From positions 1 to 11,608 of the forward strand of contig DAOVQB010000143.1 of the NCBI GenBank assembly GCA_030628905.1: a stretch of DNA of 11,608 nt, read 5' to 3'. Positions 5,826 to 11,608 of this stretch are shown in pieces. The translations under genes were made by a program, and so were the position numbers. Each line of letters begins with the position of its first letter. Positions within the stretch are counted from its first letter, which is position 1. This DNA is from DAOVQB01 sp023128935. GTDB lineage: Bacteria; Eisenbacteria; RBG-16-71-46; CAIMUX01; WJJG01. Under the pieces are notes generated by a model that made no database searches, had not been told where the DNA came from, and was given only the letters and a program-made list of their open reading frames with translations.

Positions 5826-6770
5826 ATGAGACGTTTCGACAGGGCAACTGGAATTGGCATACCTGTTTGGGGATGCGCATTATTTTTGATTACGGCATTG
5901 AGCATGATGTCTTTTGCAGATGCCATGGCGGAGGACACCATCAAAATCGGGGTTCTGGCCAAAAGAGGGGCTCGGAAATGTCTCAGCATGTGGAGTGAGA
6001 CCGGGACTTATCTGTCTGAACAACTAGCGCGCGACGTCGAAATCGTCCCCCTCAAATTTACCGAGGTTGAATCAATGGTTGATATGGGCCAGGTAGATTT
6101 CGTCCTGGCGAATTCAGCCTTCTACGCGGTTCTGGAAAAGAAATTCGATGTCGATGCGGTTGCCACGCTAATAAACTCACGCCAGGGAAAGGCACTCAAG
6201 GAGTTCGGTGGCGTTATCTTTGTTAAGCAGGGTAGCCAGATCAAGAAATTGGAGGACGTGAAAGGCAAGAGCATGATGTGCGTAAAGAACTCTTCCTTTG
6301 GCGGCTGTCACATGGGACTGCGCTTATTGTTGAATAATGGTATTGATCCGGCGAAAGATTGTAGCTCGTTCAAAGAGGGCCAGAAGCACGATAATGTAGT
6401 CATGGCGGTCAAGACCGGAATGGTGGACGTTGGTACGGTTCGTACCGATACGATTGAACGAATGATGAGCGAGGGCAAAGTCAAGCTAAGTGATTTTCAT
6501 ATCCTGCACGCCATAAATGACGGTTTCCCCTTTGTACACAGCACCGCGCTCTATCCTGAATGGCCGCTTGCCGCTTGCTCTAAAACGTCACCCGCTCTAG
6601 TCGCCGCTGTCGCCAAGGCACTGAAAGCGCTGCCCTCCGATCATCCGGCGACCAAGGCAGCCAAGATCGTGGGATGGACAGACCCGGTTGATTATGGACC
6701 TGTCGCCGAATGCCTGAGAGAAATCAAATACGGCGTCTTCGGCGAGAAGCGCGTTGCTACAAAAGATTAA
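5826..6770 (+). CDS. Periplasmic PhnD-like binding protein, sensor type
   Basis: The 314-residue product has a signal peptide (about 1-35, cleavage after AMA) and a type-2 periplasmic binding fold of the phosphate/phosphite/phosphonate (PhnD) group. Motifs seen are IGVLAKRGARKCLSMW (about 41-56), VDFVLAN (about 90-96), FGGVIF (127-132), SSFGGCHMG (about 156-164), VDVGTVRTDTIERM (about 200-213) and HSTALYPEWP (238-247). From memory, this pattern matches PhnD-like domains found at the N-terminus of sensor histidine kinases, including TtrS-type sensors, more than transport PhnD. No permease or ATPase gene adjoins it; a chemoreceptor gene does. It probably captures an oxyanion-like ligand and presents it to that receptor. 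Mature cysteines are at 52, 152, 161, 179, 251 and 296. Ligand unknown. Confidence 0.85.
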   Translation: MRRFDRATGIGIPVWGCALFLITALSMMSFADAMAEDTIKIGVLAKRGARKCLSMWSETGTYLSEQLARDVEIVPLKFTEVESMVDMGQVDFVLANSAFYAVLEKKFDVDAVATLINSRQGKALKEFGGVIFVKQGSQIKKLEDVKGKSMMCVKNSSFGGCHMGLRLLLNNGIDPAKDCSSFKEGQKHDNVVMAVKTGMVDVGTVRTDTIERMMSEGKVKLSDFHILHAINDGFPFVHSTALYPEWPLAACSKTSPALVAAVAKALKALPSDHPATKAAKIVGWTDPVDYGPVAECLREIKYGVFGEKRVATKD

Positions 6771-6829
6771 TCGCTTTGAAGGACGGTAATGAATCAATGC
6801 GATCACTGCATAGCCAAGGATGCGATATT

Positions 6830-8695
6830 ATGCAAAATAGTGGTAAATCCTGCTCTGTAAAGTGGAAACTTGTTTCTTTCGCGGGAACGACGAGCATCCT
6901 GTTGGTTGCGGCCGTGGTTATGCTGCTCATGGTCCAGCAGGCAAGAACATTTGGGAATATCACTGACCGGACTTCGATCGTAGTGGGTGAATTCAGATCA
7001 AATGCTCAGGCCTATTCCGTCGACATGCAGGGAAAGCAGGTGTATGCGGCCAGAGAAGCTCTGGAGCAGAAAGTGAAAGGTCTGTGTGGATTGGTGGCAA
7101 AGAGTAGCGCTGTTTCGATATCCACCTTTGATTTCGAGGACATGACCAACTATTGTTCCGATGTCTGTCAGGATAAGGATATTATCTTTGCATGCATTCT
7201 CTCTCCGGATGAAACTCCGCTGACGATGAATCTGAACAAGCACGACAAACTGCTGCGCGCGATCGTTCCGGCCGACGAGGAACTGACGATCAAGGCGGTC
7301 TGTGAGAACCTGGAGGGCAAGGAGCAGGTGCTATCATTGAGGGAGGAAGTGGAGAATCAGGACGGGGAAGTCATTGGTGAAGTTATCATTGTTGCCGATA
7401 CACGAGTGCTCCAGGAACGCAAAGAAGCGATCGAAGAGCAGTTTGAAGGGTTCATCCAAAAGATGACCACCGGCGGTGCCAGACTAATGGAGGAGATCGA
7501 AGCGGTTTCATCGTCAGGCCGGCAGGCAGCTATTAGAATGAGTGTCGTGATTGGTATTGTTGGTATTGCACTCCTGGTCGCGATTCTCACCTTCCTGGCC
7601 AGCCGCCTGATCAAACCCTTGGTTCGAGTGGCTGATACGCTCAAAGATATAAGTGAAGGGGAAGGAGATTTGACCGCCCGGTTGGTGGTGAGCTCAAATG
7701 ACGAGATCGGGCGGCTGGCCTGGTTCTTCAACAAGTTCGTGGAGAAGATCCAGAACATTATCCGCGATGTTGCGCGAGATACCACATTGCTGACCTCGGC
7801 ATCGGAGGAGTTGCTGGCCACATCAACCGGGATGGCTTCGGAGGCCGAGAAGATGTCGTCACAATCGAATACTGCCAGTTTGTCGACCAAAGATCTATCG
7901 ACAAACCTGACAAGTATGGCATCGGGAGCCGGGGAGATGTCTGAATCGGTCAACACGGTGGCTGCAGCGATCGAGGAGATGAGTGTCTCGATCCGTGAAG
8001 TGGCAGGCAGCTGTTCCAAGGGTTCGGAGATCGCGTCGAACGCGAACAGTAAAGCTCGTTCGACCTGCGAAACGATGGAGCAACTCAAGGAATCAGCGGG
8101 GCAGATCGGTAAAGTTCTGGATATGATCACTGATATCGTGGACAAGTTGAATCTATTGGCGTTGAATGCAACGATTGAGGCGGCAAGTGCGGGTGGGGCA
8201 GGGAAGGGGTTTGCAGTGGTTGCAAACGAGGTGAAAGAGTTAGCCACACAAACCACTCTGGCCACTGATGAAATAGGTCAGAAAGTCCAGGAGATGCAGG
8301 ACAACACGGCCAGCGCCGTCCAAGCGATCAATGATATCGCCGGTGTGATTGAGCAGGTCAATTCCGTCACGCAGACTATTGCCAGTGCAGTGGAGGAACA
8401 ATCAGCCACCATAAACGAAATCGCCCAGAGCATGAATAGCGCCTCCACTGTCACTGGAAAGATATCGGATAATGTGCAGGTATCTTCTAGTACTGCAGAA
8501 GAGATATCAACGAATATACAGGGGGTAGATTCCGCGGCCCATATAGTTACTTCTGGCGCCGGCAAAACGAGCGCAAGAGCAGAAGAACTGGTGGGGCTGG
8601 GTGCACGACTGCAGGAACTGGTGGAGCAGTTCAAAGTCGATTCAACGGCGGTCGATGAGGTGGAAGGAGTACATAATCCCGCCGATGCCGCCTGA
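6830..8695 (+). CDS. Methyl-accepting chemotaxis protein
   Basis: The 621-residue product has a membrane segment at about 14-36, a periplasmic sensor region at about 37-235, a second membrane segment at about 235-258, a HAMP linker at about 256-310 and a long coiled-coil signalling domain at about 320-600. The hairpin tip that contacts CheA/CheW reads LNLLALNATIEAASAG, then GKGFAVVANEV, near 440-468. The sensor region is of no family I can name (perhaps Cache-like) and has five cysteines, at 86, 109, 113, 122 and 158. I chose the ATG at 6830 because AAGGA (6816-6820) lies 9 nt upstream. An ATG at 6797 with AAGGA 13 nt upstream is possible, and the frame is open back to 6710, inside the preceding gene. 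The gap of 59 nt or less from the binding-protein gene implies one operon. No CheW-binding pentapeptide tail is seen. Confidence 0.93.
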   Translation: MQNSGKSCSVKWKLVSFAGTTSILLVAAVVMLLMVQQARTFGNITDRTSIVVGEFRSNAQAYSVDMQGKQVYAAREALEQKVKGLCGLVAKSSAVSISTFDFEDMTNYCSDVCQDKDIIFACILSPDETPLTMNLNKHDKLLRAIVPADEELTIKAVCENLEGKEQVLSLREEVENQDGEVIGEVIIVADTRVLQERKEAIEEQFEGFIQKMTTGGARLMEEIEAVSSSGRQAAIRMSVVIGIVGIALLVAILTFLASRLIKPLVRVADTLKDISEGEGDLTARLVVSSNDEIGRLAWFFNKFVEKIQNIIRDVARDTTLLTSASEELLATSTGMASEAEKMSSQSNTASLSTKDLSTNLTSMASGAGEMSESVNTVAAAIEEMSVSIREVAGSCSKGSEIASNANSKARSTCETMEQLKESAGQIGKVLDMITDIVDKLNLLALNATIEAASAGGAGKGFAVVANEVKELATQTTLATDEIGQKVQEMQDNTASAVQAINDIAGVIEQVNSVTQTIASAVEEQSATINEIAQSMNSASTVTGKISDNVQVSSSTAEEISTNIQGVDSAAHIVTSGAGKTSARAEELVGLGARLQELVEQFKVDSTAVDEVEGVHNPADAA

Positions 8696-9140
8696 TCGAT
8701 GTCAGCAATCCAGTTCTGACGGCGGCGGAACTCGACGTTCGATGAACCACGGATAACCTTAAAAGGATGCCACACAACAATCCTATCCGACCGGACATGC
8801 GACCTGTCTGATCTGCACGCGCCGCCTGGATCTCGCCGCAGATGATTGCTGCTTGGGGCAGATTGGGTAACTGCTTGACGGTGCAACGGTTAAGGGGATA
8901 CTCGGTCCGTCTGCTATTAGATCGAATACAAGAGATTCCAAGAACTCACTCCACATTTGGGCCAGCAGGAGGGAGAATGCTGCGCCTTGGAGAGGGGTGG
9001 CCGAAGACACTGGAGTGTATTAGACAACTGGGGTGGTGGTGGCCGAAGTGAATGAAGTGGGTTTGTAGGGTGCCATGTGCAACCATGCAGGCCATCGAGC
9101 GAGGCCAGGATTTTAGGCGTTCGGCAAAAGCAGGCGCGGG
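8696..9140. other. Intergenic region without a convincing gene
   Basis: These 445 bp separate the chemoreceptor from the CoA-transferase gene. An imperfect hairpin directly after the chemoreceptor stop (outer arms 8695-8703 and 8734-8743, inner AGTTC/GAACT at 8712-8716 and 8728-8732) could shape the transcript end but lacks a T-tract. A plus-strand ORF at 8842-9051 (69 codons) has no recognisable family or good ribosome binding site. GGTGGCCGAAG occurs twice, at 8996-9006 and 9038-9048. The promoter for the downstream operon should lie here, but no consensus pair stands out. Confidence 0.5.
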
Positions 9141-11045
9141 ATGACCACAGAGATGGCAAAGGAGTTCCTCACTGAGATTCGCCGGTCTTACCCGGAGAAG
9201 TTTGCCTCAGAAAACAAGATTTTCAGCCACATTCGCCGTGGCGCGCGCATCTTTATCGGAACCGCCTGTGGCGAGCCGCAGTATCTCGTCGGTGCGATCG
9301 TCGATTACGTGGCTTCCCATCCCAAGGCCTTCTTCGATGCGGAGGTCTTCCAGGTTTGGACCCTCGGTGTTGCGCCCTACACCGACGTCAAGTTCAAGAA
9401 GAACTTCCGCCACAACTCCTTCTTTGTTGGGAACAACACGCGCGATGCGGTCAACAAAGGGCTGGCCGATTATTCGCCCATCTTCCTGTCACAGATCCCC
9501 GAGCTTTTCAACCGCAAGCAGGTTCCGATTGACGTGGCGCTGATCCAGACCTCCCTGCCCGATGAGCATGGTTTTATGAGCCTGGGGATCAGCGTCGATA
9601 TCACGAAAACAGCTGTTGAGAATGCGCCGATAGTTATCGCCCAGGTGAATGCCAATATGCCCCGGGTTCTGGGCGACACCTTCATCCATATAAGGGACGT
9701 GGATTTCATCCTGCCCCACGACGAGCCGCTGCTTGAATACCACTCAGACGTGCCCGGTGAGATCGCGCAGCACATTGGAGACAACGTGGCGCGGATCGTC
9801 CAGGATGGTGACACAATCCAGGTTGGATACGGCAGCATTCCAAACGCGGTTCTTGAAAACCTGAAAGGCAAGCAGCATCTCGGGGTTCACACCGAGCTGC
9901 TGAGCACGGGGATCGTCAGATTGATGAAGGCTGGTGTAATCGACAACTCCCGCAAAACCATCAATCGCGGGAAATCGGTCGCGGCCTTCTCCATGGGCAG
10001 ACCGGAGACCTACGCGTTCCTGCATGACAATCCGGCTATTGAATTCCGCCCTATCAGCTATACGAACAATCCGCTCACCATCGCGCGCATCCACAACATG
10101 ACCGCGATCAACACGGCGCTCCAGATCGACCTCACCGGCCAGGCCACCGCGGAATCGATTGGCGCAACATTCTACAGCGGCATCGGTGGGCAGGCCGATT
10201 TCATGCGCGGAGCGGTCCTGGCGCCGGGGGGCAAGACCATCCTGGCCATCCGCTCGACCGCCAAAGGCGGAGAAGTCTCGCGCATTGTTCCCTTCTTGGA
10301 TAAGGGTGCTGGCGTGACCCTTGGGAGGGGTGATCTCCACTACGTTGTAACCGAGTTCGGCATCGCGTATCTGCACGGCAGAAACATCCGCGAACGCGCG
10401 ATGGCATTGATTGCGATCGCGCATCCCAAGTTCAGGTCCTCATTGATCAGCAAGGCGAAGAGGCTGGGGCTGATCTACAAGGATCAGGCTTTCATCCCCG
10501 GCAAGAAGGGCGAGTACCCGGAATCGCTGGAAACCTACCGGACGACGCACGGGGGCCTCACCGTCCTCCTCAGGCCGGTCAGAATCAGCGACGAGCCCCT
10601 CCTGAAGGAGTTCTTCTACTCGCTTTCGGACAGGAGCATCTACCGCCGGTTCATTTCGCAGCGCAAGGACATGCCTCACGAGCGGCTCCAGGAGTTCGTT
10701 GTTATTGACTACACGAAAGAAATCGTGATCCTGGTGGTCAAGGAGAATCAGAGCACGAATGATGAGATCCTGGCCGTTGGGCAGTATGGGATTGATGAAA
10801 AATCGCACTCTGCCGAGGTGGCTCTTGTAGTGCGGGATGAATATCAGGGGAAGGGTGTGGGGACGGAGCTGCTGTCCTATCTGACCCATCTCGCGCGACA
10901 GCAAGGTCTACTGGGCTTCACGGCTGAGGTCCTTGTCGAGAATCAGCCGATGCTGCATCTTTTTGAGAAGATGGGGTTCGATACGCAGCGGAGAACGGCC
11001 GAAGGTGTCTGGGAGTTGCGCATGGGATTCAGAGGGACGCCATGA
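9141..11045 (+). CDS. Acetyl-CoA hydrolase/CoA-transferase fused to a GNAT acetyltransferase
   Basis: Residues 1 to about 460 form an acetyl-CoA hydrolase/4-hydroxybutyrate CoA-transferase family domain. Family marks are the likely catalytic Glu252 in VHTELLSTG, the GYGSIPNAV loop (about 229-237) and GIGGQADFMRGA (347-358). Residues from about 470 to 632 are a GNAT N-acetyltransferase domain with the acetyl-CoA loop VRDEYQGKGVGTELL (564-578). The first domain moves CoA between carboxylates or hydrolyses acyl-CoA; the second may acetylate a protein lysine, perhaps on acyl-CoA-forming enzymes. The total of 634 residues suits this two-domain type, which is known in other bacteria. The ATG at 9141 lacks a strong ribosome binding site; an ATG four codons later is an alternative. 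Its TGA overlaps the next ATG (ATGA), implying translational coupling with the synthetase subunit. Confidence 0.9.
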   Translation: MTTEMAKEFLTEIRRSYPEKFASENKIFSHIRRGARIFIGTACGEPQYLVGAIVDYVASHPKAFFDAEVFQVWTLGVAPYTDVKFKKNFRHNSFFVGNNTRDAVNKGLADYSPIFLSQIPELFNRKQVPIDVALIQTSLPDEHGFMSLGISVDITKTAVENAPIVIAQVNANMPRVLGDTFIHIRDVDFILPHDEPLLEYHSDVPGEIAQHIGDNVARIVQDGDTIQVGYGSIPNAVLENLKGKQHLGVHTELLSTGIVRLMKAGVIDNSRKTINRGKSVAAFSMGRPETYAFLHDNPAIEFRPISYTNNPLTIARIHNMTAINTALQIDLTGQATAESIGATFYSGIGGQADFMRGAVLAPGGKTILAIRSTAKGGEVSRIVPFLDKGAGVTLGRGDLHYVVTEFGIAYLHGRNIRERAMALIAIAHPKFRSSLISKAKRLGLIYKDQAFIPGKKGEYPESLETYRTTHGGLTVLLRPVRISDEPLLKEFFYSLSDRSIYRRFISQRKDMPHERLQEFVVIDYTKEIVILVVKENQSTNDEILAVGQYGIDEKSHSAEVALVVRDEYQGKGVGTELLSYLTHLARQQGLLGFTAEVLVENQPMLHLFEKMGFDTQRRTAEGVWELRMGFRGTP

Positions 11046-11608
11046 ATCAGAAGCAACGAACATATGAACTAGAGAAGAAGACGCGGAGCCGCAAGCCAGG
11101 GCCTGTCACACAGAAGCGGAAAGCGGCGAGTGAAGACAACGGGCCGGATATCAAGTATCTCTTCGAACCTCGGTCCGTAGCGGTGGTCGGTGCTTCCCAC
11201 GACAACACCAAGATCGGCTACAAGCTGCTCGAGAACATCAAGCATGCGGGCTACCGCGGCAAGATCTACCCGGTCAACCCCAAGGGCGGGGAGATCCTTG
11301 GGATTCCCGTGAAGCGGTCTCTGGGAGAGATCAAGGGCGAGTTGGATGTGGTCTGCACTTGTGTGCCGAGCAAGTGGGCGGTTGGCGCGATCCAAGAGGC
11401 GGCCGACTGCGGGGCCCATTTCAATCTGGTGATCACTTCGGGTTTCTCTGAGGTCGGGAACATCGAAGAGGAAAAACAGCTGACGGCCTATGCGACGCAG
11501 CGCGGGATGCGGATCCTAGGGCCCAACATTTTCGGCATGTATTCGGCCGCTGCCTCGATGGATGCCACCTTCGGCCCCGGCGGGATCAAGCCGGGGAATG
11601 TGGCTATC
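11042..11608 (+). CDS. ADP-forming acyl/acetyl-CoA synthetase, CoA-binding subunit (partial, cut by window end)
   Basis: The first 189 residues are present with no stop before the window ends. After a basic, low-complexity leader (about 1-35, rich in K and R) comes the Rossmann-like CoA-binding domain. It begins YLFEPRSVAVVGAS and continues with GYRGKIYPVNPKGGEILG and ILGPNIFGMYS, all typical of the NDP-forming acetate-CoA ligase alpha region and succinyl-CoA synthetase relatives. Such enzymes convert acyl-CoA plus ADP and phosphate to acid plus ATP. The ATG sits in an ATGA overlap with the upstream stop, and AGAGGGA (11031-11037) lies 4 nt before it. Whether a beta/ATP-grasp part is fused downstream cannot be seen. 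The basic N-terminal extension is longer than I expect for the family. Confidence 0.9.
   Translation, partial: MNQKQRTYELEKKTRSRKPGPVTQKRKAASEDNGPDIKYLFEPRSVAVVGASHDNTKIGYKLLENIKHAGYRGKIYPVNPKGGEILGIPVKRSLGEIKGELDVVCTCVPSKWAVGAIQEAADCGAHFNLVITSGFSEVGNIEEEKQLTAYATQRGMRILGPNIFGMYSAAASMDATFGPGGIKPGNVAI

Noticed and set aside
7357..8265. 302-codon minus-strand frame opposite the chemoreceptor
   Set aside because: The plus strand here encodes an unmistakable MCP signalling domain; the antisense product is a Ser/Ala/Ile-rich shadow.
9744..10424. 226-codon minus-strand frame opposite the CoA-transferase
   Set aside because: Antisense shadow of a well-conserved domain with catalytic motifs on the plus strand.

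Overview
The window reads as a chromosomal segment from an uncultured Gram-negative bacterium, most likely of the FCB superphylum or an allied candidate phylum (Eisenbacteria-, Zixibacteria- or Latescibacteria-like). The main clue is a large secreted protein that joins a gingipain-type (C25) protease, a right-handed beta-helix and a FlgD/T9SS-like C-terminal domain with an 'NHPNPF' start and an 'SGVYYYQL' end. Export signals, a methyl-accepting chemotaxis protein and a periplasmic binding protein also indicate a motile cell with an outer membrane. The phylum is inferred from domain style only; no rRNA or tRNA gene is present.

Layout. Positions 1-690: a short minimal nucleotidyltransferase gene on the minus strand, surrounded by three copies of a perfect palindrome with the core GTGCCCCGGGGCAC. 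Positions 687-4247 (minus): the C25 protease/beta-helix protein, with a recent 42-bp tandem duplication just after its signal peptide. Positions 4248-4657: a divergent intergenic region with a TATAAT-bearing inverted repeat, a possible 52-codon ORF with a strong ribosome binding site, and a 13-bp-stem hairpin in front of the next gene. Positions 4658-5449 (+): a TauE/SafE-family membrane transporter. Positions 5450-5825: a gene-poor stretch with a four-copy 19-bp minisatellite and a three-copy 11-bp direct repeat.

Positions 5826-8695 (+): a two-gene chemosensory unit, a secreted PhnD-like binding protein of the type usually found as the sensor domain of histidine kinases, followed at once by a methyl-accepting chemotaxis protein. 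No ABC permease or ATPase accompanies the binding protein, so it probably serves sensing rather than uptake. The exported parts of both proteins contain many cysteines. Positions 8696-9140 hold no convincing gene. Positions 9141 to the window end (+): an acetyl-CoA hydrolase/CoA-transferase fused to a GNAT acetyltransferase, overlapping by ATGA with the start of an ADP-forming acyl-CoA synthetase alpha-type subunit. That pair suggests acyl-CoA/acetate metabolism with possible lysine-acetylation control.

The most novel-looking content is the stand-alone sensor-type PhnD plus chemoreceptor pair and the palindrome family around the orphan nucleotidyltransferase.
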